Assembly: GCA_013399305.1 (NCBI GenBank)
Contig: VXAI01000194.1
Span: forward strand, 124,001 to 188,000
Length of the DNA stretch: 64,000 nt
Source of the DNA: Rostratula benghalensis
Lineage: Eukaryota; Chordata; Aves; Charadriiformes; Rostratulidae
Direction of reading: 5' to 3'
Shown here: one piece after another, positions 34,885 to 44,150 of the stretch
How positions within the stretch are numbered: the stretch's first letter is position 1
Layout of the letters: the number at the start of each line of letters is the position of its first letter
Notes under the pieces: generated by a model
Told to the model about the DNA's origin: nothing
The model's input: the letters and a program-made list of their open reading frames with translations, nothing else
Databases searched by the model: none
Program-made: the position numbers and the translations under genes

Positions 34885-35160
34885 GCCGTGCCACCCCAGC
34901 ACACGCCGTCAGCCCCTGCCCGAGCCATCGCGCCCTGCGAGTGCTGCAGCAGCCATTAGTCTTGGTGTGTTTTTACTGTTATTCACATTGGGATAATGAG
35001 ATTATTGGAATTTTTTTTTTTTTTTTTTTTTTTGCCTAATGAGAATGAGACGGAATACCTTGGCCGCTAAATGATTTAGTCACGGAGGAAAGCCATTAGT
35101 CTCCACTTGATTGCTGTCAAATGGTGGAAAATTGGAACATTATACTGATATTTCTTGTGA
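34885..35160. promoter_or_regulatory. candidate regulatory block: CpG-retaining lead-in and homeodomain cores around a T23 tract
   Basis: At 34885-34945 seven CpGs fall within about 60 bp, unusual for this window. AT cores follow (AGCCATTAGTCT, GGATAATGAGATTATTGG, GCCTAATGAG, CTAAATGATTTAG). The 12-mer AGCCATTAGTCT occurs exactly twice, at 34951-34962 and 35091-35102, with the T23 tract between. Duplicate ATTAG cores in one block suggest paired homeodomain sites. The 12-mers could alternatively be target duplications of an insertion, but the T tract is not adjacent to either one. Confidence 0.38.
35011..35033 (+). repeat. homopolymer T23
   Basis: The longest homopolymer in the window. It sits inside an otherwise enhancer-like block, separating GAGATTATTGG from GCCTAATGAG. 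Length is probably polymorphic and may be misassembled. Confidence 0.95.
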
Positions 35161-36139
35161 TGGGGCATATTTTTCCTGCTTGTTCGGTGTCAAATGGGAT
35201 GGTAAAGGTATTTGTCGAAAACGGGTGGTTCTTTGTAAGCTTTACTGTAAGGAGAACAGGTCCAGGTCTATGGCTGGTGGGTGGAAGCTGTCCTGGGAGG
35301 ACAGCGGGGAGCAGAGGAGTCGGCTCGATGGGAGCACGGGGGCGATTCCCACGGGCTGGGCCTGATCTGAATTCATGGCAACACTGACTTCCAAAGGGCA
35401 TTTCTCAAAAAATCGTGTGTTTATTTTGCAAAGCAGCACAGCAGGCAAGCATCTGTTTGTTTACATGTTTTATTTGTGTGACAAGTCCAGCCTCCTGGAG
35501 ACTTGGGGGCTGTTTGAATCCTATCTGAAGTGACGATTTTTCTGGAAAAAACCTCTTCTGGGCTGACTTTGTAGGCACTAAGCCTTGTGCTGCTGCCGTG
35601 AATAAATATGAACTCCCAAGCTTTTATTGGTAAACATGCCATATCCCACAAAGTTTTCAACCAGTGGAATGGGAAGATGACTAGGCAAGAGATGCTGATG
35701 GCCCCAAGTCAGAAAGACCTTGGCTGAATGGTCGGCCTTCTCCTGGTAGAGGAATAAAATCTAAACAAGGAAAGAAATAGCCTTGCTCCGTGTAGTTAAC
35801 GTCTGCAATTTTTGCCTTTTTTAAGAAAGTCTTAAATGACTGTGAAGTAAAATGTTCAAAGTGCCTAAAGTGATTGATGGGCTTTTTTTAGGAGTTAGGC
35901 TTTCAAAGTGATGGTGGTGCTCTTGGAAATACTGCCTGTGCAGCTACGAACAGGAGCAGAGTGCTTCTGAGCACTACATTCCTCCTTTTTATTTCTCTTT
36001 TACTCCCTTAAGCTCTGCAGATGCAGCAGTTTTCTGGCAGGAGATGACAGGCCAGAACTGCTAACCAGCTTCTAAAGGCGAGATTAATTGCAGGTCGGTT
36101 TTATACATGGCACCACTCAAGAAACTGCAGAACTGGCTG
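35161..36139. other. non-coding sequence with a short hairpin
   Basis: At 35287-35305 GCTGTCCT and AGGACAGC form an 8-bp inverted repeat around GGG, followed by a CpG-containing stretch to about 35362. Several frames of 80-95 codons overlap on both strands here and show no domain. The rest is unremarkable. Confidence 0.45.
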
Positions 36140-36209
36140 GCTGGGGGTTGCACTGATGATCTGCAAGGTTCCTTCCACTCCAAAGCATTCTGTGGTCAAT
36201 GATTCTGTG
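36140..36209 (+). mobile_element. probable CR1 LINE 3'-end relic
   Basis: The segment GATGATCTGCAAGGTTCC, then CTTCCACTCCAAAGCATTCTG, then a TGATTCTGTG end, parallels the CR1 3' terminus, in which a GATC-type segment leads to GGTCCCTTCCAAC and ends in ATTCTATGATTCTATG. It is diverged and only the last 60-70 bp are recognisable. The 5' limit is approximate. It is an old 5'-truncated insertion in + orientation, non-coding. Confidence 0.55.
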
Positions 36210-37359
36210 TCCTCACCCAGGTGTGAGCAGAGCTGGTGAGACCCCTGGTGTGGGAGAGCTGGGGCAGCTCTGGCTGCTGGGGGGAGAGGGTCCCTGCTGG
36301 CCCACGGCTGGTGGCTAACGTTGGCTGGTTTTGGTGGCTTTTATGAAGCAGACTGTTAGGAGCAGCACCACTGTGAAACCTGCAGCACTGCCGAGAGCAG
36401 GATCGTGGTTTGAAGGGAAACTTCACCATGGAGAGAGAGTAAAACTCTGTGGGGTCTCCCTGCTCAGCCACAGAGGAACCTGCCATCACCACCGTGTGTC
36501 GCCCAGAGCACTGTCCTTCCTCACCCCTGCCCTCCAGAGCCTGTTGGTAAAGCTGGGTGGTAGCAACAAGAGGGGGATAAGAGAGAGGGAATGGCAGGGT
36601 TGGTGTTGGAAGTATCAGAATGACTTGAGCATTGTGGATTTGGGAAGGACCATCCAGCCCAGAGCCCACACGGGGAGCAGCTCGGGATGAGGAAGCAGCA
36701 CCATGCAGATGGGCGGGCATCCCTCCTCATCCTCCTTTTCACGCTCCAGACAGACCAGCTCCAGACTGTTCAGCAGAAAGGAAAACCCTGCCTATTTCAG
36801 ACTTTCCTTATTTACCTTTGCTGCCTCTCTCCCTCCTTCCCCCTGCAATAGATGTCTGTTTTATTTATTCAGGGCTGCACCCCATTGCCCCTAAATCACC
36901 AACCTCTGGTGTCGCACAACAGCCGAGCAGAGCTGCTTGCAAAGACAATTTCCAGCTCAAGAGGACCATATGCTACAAGAGCTGAATTTTAAATGAAGGG
37001 ATATTTTTTCCCCCCTCTTTATTTCCCCCCCCCCAACCTTTGCCATCCTTCTGCACTGATCTTTCACCCTGGTGGGGAGTCATCACCAGGAGTCAGTGGT
37101 GAGGCTGAAGGGGAAGGGCTGAGGGCAGCCTCACAGCGCCCTGGGCTGGTTCCCTGTGCTAAGTGTGTATCCTTCAGCGATGGCTTACTCTCAGCTAATG
37201 GGGAAGAATTTGGGTTTGATTCACTATTTTCCCCCCTCTCTTATTATAGCACCTTTATTGGGTCTTCTATGAGCTGTGAAGAGTCTTAGTGCCAGGACTG
37301 GGGATGTTGGGAGGAAAAGCAGTAACAGAGGGGGTGAAACAGCGTGACAAAACACTTCT
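36210..37359. other. non-coding, GC-richer stretch
   Basis: A 174-codon minus-strand frame (36196-36720) begins in and overlaps the CR1 relic. It is Ser/Pro/Gln-rich with no domain, so I treat it as chance. C-rich low-complexity DNA lies at about 37009-37036. Confidence 0.5.
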
Positions 37360-37550
37360 GGTCCATTTTGGAATTAATGATTTTCAGAAGCTATCAATTA
37401 CATCCCTTAACTGGGGAGCACAGATTATAAAGAGGAATATAATTAGTGGCAAATGCTGTGAGATATATAAAGACAAATTGGGGAGTGGGATGAATGGGAG
37501 CTCATACATTTTATTAAGAACCACGTTTTGATGTAATCATTTATTACTGG
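37360..37550. promoter_or_regulatory. candidate conserved non-coding element
   Basis: AT cores occur in close order (GGAATTAATGATTTTC, CTATCAATTACATCCC, GATTATAAAG, ATATAATTAGTGG, GTAATCATTTATTACTGG) with no repeats. An 80-codon frame runs through part of it but looks non-coding. Enhancer identity is inferred. Confidence 0.33.
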
Positions 37551-38124
37551 AGGTCTCTTGAAGTGATTCCAAAATGCAGGTTGTGCACATGGGAGCAGGA
37601 GCGAGGTCGCTCCCATTACTAAATCAAGTGTAAGAGATTATTGATTCACAAAGAAAAATGGGTGTGTTTTAAAAGTGGAAATAAATGGAGTCGGTGCAGT
37701 GTTCCCTTTTTGCTATCAAGTGGCTCTTTATAGGTTTGTGCTTGGTCCCCCACGGTGCCCGTTGTGTGATTAAATGGCTTTACCCTCAGAGACTCTGCAT
37801 TTCCCTGGGTGAAGTTCAGGGCCTGGGCAGGGGACTGTGAGCAGGAAAGTGGGGACCTGCTGTAGCTTGTAAAATATGAAAATAAGTGAAGCTTTGGATT
37901 GACTTGCATTTGTGGATCTCAGGACACTGTTGGAATAAGGTGTCCAGGTTTTCCTTGCCAGTTTACAGAAGGTGGAGTAAAGGTGCAGCATGGTGTTAGG
38001 AGGTCTGATCTGGAGATCTCCAGCAGGTCCTGTCCCCTCTCGCTGGCATCGCCCACCTCTGCGTTACTGGGGCCTTTGCTGGGTGCCGGATGGAGACACA
38101 GCATCGCTCCCAAACCAGCTCTTC
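37551..38124. other. non-coding sequence, nothing recognised
   Basis: Unique sequence with overlapping frames of 75-110 codons on both strands around 37646-38231, none with a recognisable domain. Confidence 0.45.
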
Positions 38125-38475
38125 TCCAGGCAATATACCTAATCATTATTAATGGCAGAAGGGTGACCTATGGGCTTCCAAATATAATCCATTTTCAAAT
38201 CTCCTATTTTCCCCCCAATCCTTCAATCTAATTAGGCTCACATCAGTATATTATTACAGAACGTAATCATTCCTTTCTTCTAATAACATTCATGGATAAT
38301 TTTATTTCTCATTTTCAGCCTCCTACTCCTGTGGTGTAATTAGTGTCTCTGGCACCTCGTGACGCTCAGAATGAGTTGCAGCTGCTAATTGCTAATTGAA
38401 AAATTAGAAACTCAGTTAGAAAAAAGGATCTAATTAAAATGAAATTAGATAAAATCCCTTCAAACTAGTTTCTTC
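38125..38475. promoter_or_regulatory. homeodomain-site-rich candidate conserved non-coding element
   Basis: Repeated TAAT-type cores: CCTAATCATTATTAATGG, TCTAATTAGGC, GTAATCATTCC, TGTAATTAGTG, then GCTAATTGCTAATTG (a 7-bp tandem), AAAATTAG, TCTAATTAAAATG and AAATTAGATAAAATCCC. An E-box GCAGCTGC precedes the tandem. Density is comparable to 10680-10990. There is no coding frame of note in the 38250-38475 half. This is one of the two strongest enhancer-like blocks by eye. Confidence 0.4.
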
Positions 38476-39354
38476 CTCTTTGCTTTTTCCCCCAGTTTTG
38501 CGAACACAGAGCCATTAGCACTTCCCAATTACATTTAATTGTTAAACACAAATACATTTTTATTTGACTTCTTACAATAACCTTTTATTAGTGAGAGAAA
38601 TGCACATTTATCATGGAGGCTGTGAGTGTCTCCTACCTCAAATTTCAGCAACTCACCTACTCCTCTCTGCCACCCTTTGTCTTGGTCATGGCCTGACGTT
38701 CTCCTCCCCATCACCCAGCGGAGCAGGATGGGGAAACTGCAGGAAATCCTGTACCTACGTCTTCCTGACATTAAACTAGGAGGAAATGGGTTTCTGGTGC
38801 TGCTCTGGTCCTGCTTTGCCCCATTCCTGCTGTTCCTCCAGGCTCCTGGGGACAGGGATGCTCCAGCCCTGAGCCAGCCCGAGCTGGGCAGGTGAGGTGT
38901 TGGAAAGGAGCACTCTAGTTATTGCTGTGGCAGGTGCAAAAAATAAAAATTTAACAGTAAATCTACAGACAGTAAAGTGTGGCCAGACCTACCTGCAGTG
39001 GAGAGCAATATTTTGAGGGCTGGAACATGGCTCAAGTGACTGGTGGCAGCCCAGAGCTGGCTTGTCCTGGCCACTGTGCAAGCACTGGCTTGTGACATGG
39101 AGCCAAACGGGGTTTTTCATGGTCCAGGGGCTGCATCATCCTCCCCCTCCTCTGCAGGACATGGAACTCTTCCCAGTGCACACAGAGCTACTGCTCTCTG
39201 CTATTTACTGCTCATTCTATAACTGTGGTTCTCTTGTTGGCCTGGCTGGGAGGTTTGGGTAATGTGTGGCAGTGGCAGTGGAGGGATGGGAACATGTGAA
39301 CAGCCTTATTCTAACTGGGGGGGAGGTGCCTCTTGGATTTGCCTCTGACATGGA
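38476..39354. other. non-coding sequence, nothing recognised
   Basis: Unique sequence, GC-richer from about 38690 to 38900. Overlapping short frames without domains. Confidence 0.45.
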
Positions 39355-39650
39355 CTCAGGACTACCCAGCGACCACAATTACTGATGCAAATGGGACTAT
39401 TCAGACGTTCGGAGTTAAGCACACACATCAATCTCTCACGGTCTGAGCGATACGGTGTGTAGAGGAGAGGACCAGGTCTGTAGGTAGAGGTAATGTCTTT
39501 TACCACTAATTACCACTAATGAGTGGTCAGGCAAAACCGGCGAGTACTCGTGCCAGGTGCTTGGCAGTGGTTATAGGTGCATTCCTTGTAGGACTGCTCT
39601 TCGGATGAAAATTAAGGTATCGGGGCATTCCCCGGCAGAGGGTTTGGCTG
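39355..39650. promoter_or_regulatory. CpG-retaining candidate regulatory element
   Basis: About a dozen CpGs are spread over 300 bp of otherwise moderate GC, against the general depletion. Structured sites include a 10-bp tandem TACCACTAAT (39501-39520) that runs into an inverted repeat ACCACT/AGTGGT (39512-39527). An NF-kappaB-type GGGGCATTCC lies at 39622-39631 within a CGGGG/CCCCG palindrome. The homeodomain-like CTAATTACC and octamer-like ATGCAAAT (39384-39391) are also present. CpG retention suggests constraint or germline hypomethylation; an unrecognised non-coding exon is an alternative. Confidence 0.33.
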
Positions 39651-41043
39651 AATCAAGCTTGGGTTTGGGACCTTGTGCTGCCTCTTTCTTTTTCTTTGCT
39701 TTTAAGGTTGCAAAATCCCCTTGTGTTTTGGAGCTCCCCTGCTACCTCATGGTGTAAGGTGTCTGCTCCGGTGCTGAGTGTGTGTCTGTGTGCTGATGTT
39801 TCCCTGGGAAGTTTAACAACTGGCTTAGAAAATGTAGTGGAGATGCAGGAATCAATAATTTAAGGGTAGGAAATACAGAAATCATGACCCAGAGGAGAAT
39901 ACAAAGATGCTGTGCTAATTGTCACTGTGTCAGGAGCTCCATGGGACACGGTTATAGAGCGCATGGTGAAGGAGAGGAAGAGTAAATCTAGTCCAGAACC
40001 GGGCTACTGATGGCAAATCTTTCTCACTGTGGGCTACTAAAGCTGATCGAGATAAATGCTGCAACACTCTCATCTGGGAATCCTGCCCTTGACATAATTA
40101 ATGCACAGACATGGCTGTCTCCTGTGCCAGGGCTCTCCATCTGTCGGAGCGGGGAGGAGCGGGCCAGGAGGATAACAAGGTGTTCTCTCTGCACTGGGAA
40201 GCAGAGGGGATTTTGGAGCCCTGAGCCTAACTGGGAAACCTGACAGGAAAAAATTTGCATTTTTGCTTTCTCCCCTCCCACGCTGGTCGTTTATCTGAGA
40301 GTTAATACTAAATAAATGTGTGGTTCATTGGGTATTTTCAGCCCTGATTGAATGGGGCTGTTTGGTGATAGTGAGTGTTCAGGGACTGTAGTTTACACCA
40401 TGTAAACCCTCCTCGGTGAGGTGGTAAATTGTGGCAGATGGGCAGGTCTGGGAACCAGAGAGCAAGTTATTGGTGTAAACTGGACAGGAACAATGTATTT
40501 TTGGACCAGAAGGGAATTTTGGTGTGCCTGTTACTGGAAGTCCCTCTGCCTCACCAGGACACGCTCCTCCTGATGTGCAAAGCAGCTGGGAGGCTTCAGG
40601 AAATTGTCTCCTTGGGTTTTCTGAATCCTTGGATGTTGTAAGCAAGGAGATCAAAACAGAGATTACTGTCCACCAGCTCTGACTATTTTTCGCACAGGCA
40701 TATCTCCCCTTGACCCCCACACAGTAGGGGGTTTCCAGGGTGCCTTCCATCTTCCCTCAGCCCAGGGGTAACTGGTACCTGAATGGGAATTTTGCAGAGT
40801 CAACAAGCAAACACCAGCTCCCTCATCCCAAACATGAGATACGAACCGAGATGCATCTCAGTGGGAGGTCACTGGTGGGGGACGAGGATCCTGCCATCAG
40901 TCTCTGTTGTATCCCCAGCACTGGTATAAATAAAGGTATTCTATGCTGGTGTGGGAAAAAGTTTCTTTCTCAGTTCAAGTGTCCTGTAAGAAGTTTTCAG
41001 TCTCCAATATTTTATTGTTTTTTCCAACTAAGACAAAGAGCAA
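39651..41043. other. non-coding sequence, nothing recognised
   Basis: Unique sequence. Frames of 77-123 codons occur on both strands without domains. No repeat families recognised before the CR1 at 41044. Confidence 0.45.
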
Positions 41044-41378
41044 AAGGTTGAGAGAGCTGGGGTTGTTCAGCCTGGGGAGAGAAGGCTCTGGGGGCAGGCT
41101 CCTGACGGGACCTACAGGAGAGATGGGGAGGGACTTGTTGTCGGGAAGGGGAGCGATAGGATGAGGTGTAAAGGTTTTAAATTGAAAGAGATTTAAATTA
41201 GGTACTAGAAAGAGCTTCTTTGGTGTGAGGGTGGTGAGAGCCTGGCCCAGGTTGCCCCGAGAAGCTGTGGCTGCCCCATCCCTGAAGGAGTTCAAAGCCA
41301 GGTTGGAGGGGGCTTGGAGCCACCTGGTCTCAATGATCTTTAAGGTCCCTTCCAACCCAGACCATTCTATGATTCTGA
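41044..41378 (+). mobile_element. CR1 LINE, 5'-truncated, + orientation
   Basis: The sequence follows the avian CR1 3' region in order. It starts with a remnant of the reverse-transcriptase ORF tail (peptide like LRELGLFSL near 41050-41080) and TTGTTCAGCCTGGGGAG. The characteristic GTGAGGGTGGTGAGAGCCTG and TGGCTGCCCCATCCCTG follow, then GGTCCCTTCCAACCCAGACC and a terminal ATTCTATGATTCTG. Only the last few hundred bases of the roughly 4.5-kb full-length element are present, as is usual for CR1. It is not mobile by itself. Antisense frames across it (40975-41499, -) are artefacts of this repeat. Confidence 0.95.
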
Positions 41379-42210
41379 AAATGGCCAAGCAAACAGAGAA
41401 GGATCTGTGCAACATTCTCGGGGCGACACCAAGTGTGCTGAGCGTTATCTGATGTGAGAGGCAGCGTGCCGAGGAGGAGGAGGAGGCCACAAAGGGCACA
41501 GATCTCTGAGGAGCGTGGCCCTGAGCTACTTCATCCTGGTGATCCTCCAGCTGGGTGCAGCGGGTCGTTCTGCTGATTACAGACCTCGTCTCCTGTGTCA
41601 GGGGGGCTTAGCAGGGAAAGGAGCAGTGCTCTGGTAGCACGGTTTCCAGGGCTTTTCCAGTTTCTTTTCTAAATAGGGCAAGCAAAATCTTAGAGAGTTG
41701 TTTCAAGGTTACAAAGGAGTTTGGGATGAAATGACAGAGATACAGAACCAGAAAAACATTTGGATTTTTATTGCTTTCATGTTCGGTTCTTATTTTACAG
41801 CTGACGTTTTCTATACCTTGTAGTATTTTCCTACTTACTGTATAACTTACTGTATCATCCATCAGATATACTATTATATTTAATTATTCTGTTATTAATC
41901 TGCTCTGTTTCCATGGGTGAGCATAAATAACATCCCAGTCATGGTTTTCAGAATGTAAGGGCTTGTGAAACAACAGTTATGTGGGTGTTTGATAAATGTG
42001 GTCAGAGGGAGGGTACCACATTTCTGTCAATTCAAACTGATGATGTACCTGACACATATTTTGTTTCCATCAAAGGGCTTTACTTGGACTTGGCCTAAAT
42101 TTAGTGTAAAAATGACTCCTTTGCCTTCAGTGGGAAAGTTCTCGTTGGCCTTAGCGGACCAGAGACTGTAGCAGAAAAGCAAGCAAGAGGAGTAAAGTAT
42201 GTTTTGAATT
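41379..42210. other. non-coding sequence, nothing recognised
   Basis: Contains a short (GAG)5-type run at 41471-41486 and otherwise unique AT-rich DNA with no supported gene. Confidence 0.45.
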
Positions 42211-42239
42211 AAATAAAATAATAATAATAATAATAAAAA
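42211..42239 (+). repeat. AAT/ATA microsatellite abutting the assembly gap
   Basis: AAATAAAATAATAATAAT-type units run straight into the Ns. The repeat probably continues into the gap and may have caused it. Confidence 0.85.
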
Positions 42240-42294
42240 NNNNNNNNNNNNNNNNNNNNNNNNNNNNNNNNNNNNNNNNNNNNNNNNNNNNNNN
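42240..42294. other. assembly gap (55 Ns)
   Basis: Fifty-five undetermined bases, preceded by an AT-rich microsatellite and followed by GATGACAGAAG. The true length is unknown. Confidence 0.99.
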
Positions 42295-43559
42295 GATGAC
42301 AGAAGAAAGGAAAATACTTTTTAGACTTTTTACAGCTAGTGGCTTTTGCTTTGTGAAGCTTTACCTGCCCAAACACTCAGCCTGTGCAATCACAAAAGAG
42401 AGTTAAGTGTCAGACGGTTTGCAGACCCAGCGCTCTGCAGGTGAGCCGATTCCTGGCTCCTGCAGAAAACAATCTGCCACGCCAAATATTCGTGGCCTTC
42501 GGTGGTCTGTGGTAGTCACCCCCTCTGGTCACCCCCAGCAGAGCAGGCAGAGTAATCAGGTACAGGCAGAACCGTGCAAACAATGGGGTTCTTCATTAAC
42601 ATTTTGAAAGGTACAGATACACGCATACATATATTCTCCTGATTTTATTTTTTTTATGTGTCTCTATAAACACATCTAGAACATTGTTGTCACATTCCAT
42701 TTGCAGTGCACTGGAGCTCAGTAATGGTGAATGGCAGTAAAGAGGAAAGGGGCAAGAAAGGTTGAAGAGATGTATATAATCCTGCTGAAAAAGACTTTTC
42801 TAAAGCCCTGAGGCTTCTGCGATGGGATCGACAAATGAAACGTGGTTGTGTATGTAGGGAGGATGGAATGAGGAGGGAAGAGCATGATTAAAAAGGACAG
42901 ATCTTTTGTTAGAGGTTACTGATCCACTGGAAAAGAAAGATTAGTTGGGGAAAAAAGTGCTTAAAAGGGTTGAGTGTATGAGCAGTGCCCTCAGCCCCGC
43001 TCACGCCCACTGTTCTTTTCAGTTTTATTTTTTGAATTTAACATTCAAGTGTTTCCAGTTGACTCTCATGGAACTAAAGCACGCGTTTTGGAGTAAATAA
43101 CCACATAAAATCATTCCTGGAAACTGCAGTGTGTTATTTCCCCTGCTCACTCTCTGAGCTTGCCCGTGTGTGTGCTGGCCCTGTGAGCTGTGGGTGCTGG
43201 GGCTGTGCCTTAGAGAGAGTATTTCCTGCACATACACACGTGTGGAAACATTTCTAGTTATACTAATACATACACAAGGTGAATTCTTTTTTCTTATAAT
43301 GTCAGACAAGATTGATTGAGGCCATATTCTTCCCCTGATAAGAAAGACTGTGTCCATTCTGTAGCGGAGTAGCCAGGAGGCTGGTATGTGAAATGGCTCT
43401 GTCCTTCATAATTCTGAAATCTGATAAACACTCCTCAGTGTGTCTTTGGGTACTCGTTTATGTGAATAATCAGAGTCTGCTTGAAGATGTGTCAACGTTC
43501 CCAGTTACTGTGGCCAACTAGTCCTTATTTGGCACTGGTGGCAAAGGGAACAAATCTGA
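42295..43559. other. non-coding sequence, nothing recognised
   Basis: Unique sequence after the gap. A minus-strand 110-codon frame (43025-43357) has no domain. Confidence 0.45.
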
Positions 43560-43760
43560 TCATTGATGATACTCGGAACCCCGAGCCAGGGGCTGCGCAC
43601 CAGCCCCGATGAGGAAAGCGGGCAGTAATGAGCTCAATTAAGCAGAAGAACCAGGTAGAGCTGGCAAAAATGGGATTGCGGGCAGAAAGTCAGAGACACG
43701 AAGTCAAATGCTGACAAAATATGTACAAATTGCAAAACTAATAATGGAAATTCATGCTCA
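43560..43760. promoter_or_regulatory. candidate conserved non-coding element
   Basis: Retained CpGs (ACTCGG, CCCGAG, GCTGCGC, CCCGATG, AGCGGG) lead into AT cores (CAGTAATGAGC, TCAATTAAGCAG, CTAATAATGG). No simple repeats and no coding frame. Inference from composition. Confidence 0.32.
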
Positions 43761-43924
43761 AGCTGTCAGGAGGACCCCAGCCATCCCGCATCGCCCCCCG
43801 GGAGCACAATGAGCTGGGAAGGAGGTCACACTGCTCTTAGCAGTTGTCTGGGATCGTGTGTCTCGGCTCAGTTCTCCAGATGCAGAAATACTTCCCAAGT
43901 TCAAATGAGTTCTCAACTTCTCAA

Positions 43925-44150
43925 TTTGCCCTCAGGCCCGTACTGAGTGAAAGCTGAAATTGTGGTGATGGCACGGCAGGGCTGCGTGTGCCTTGGATTT
44001 GCGATCCCGACGAACTCTGTTTCTATGAAGAAATACAGCCCTGAACACCAGCGGCTCCGGCAGAACTCGGGCTGTTCGCTGTGCAAACAGCGCAGACCGA
44101 ATCTATTATCTGTGAGCTTCAGAGGCACCGTGTGCCCGGGGAGGCTGTGG
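43925..44150. promoter_or_regulatory. CpG-retaining block, regulatory element or non-coding exon
   Basis: Roughly a dozen CpGs in about 220 bp, including GATCCCGACGAAC and CAGCGGCTCCGG. At its left edge TTCTCAATTTGCCCTCAG resembles a + strand splice acceptor, and CTGTGAGC near 44110 resembles a donor. Both strands have frames of 81-87 codons across it, but neither peptide is familiar. Density is below that of a promoter CpG island. I favour a constrained non-coding element; a spliced exon of an lncRNA is possible. Confidence 0.27.

Noticed and set aside
36615..36665. Possible further CR1-like 3' end (GGAAGGACCATCCAG-type words)
   Set aside because: Only a few words resemble CR1 and no terminal octamer is present. 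Too weak to call.
36196..36720. 174-codon minus-strand frame
   Set aside because: It overlaps a CR1 relic, and its composition follows local GC bias.
40975..41499. 174-codon minus-strand frame
   Set aside because: Antisense reading of the CR1 fragment at 41044-41378.
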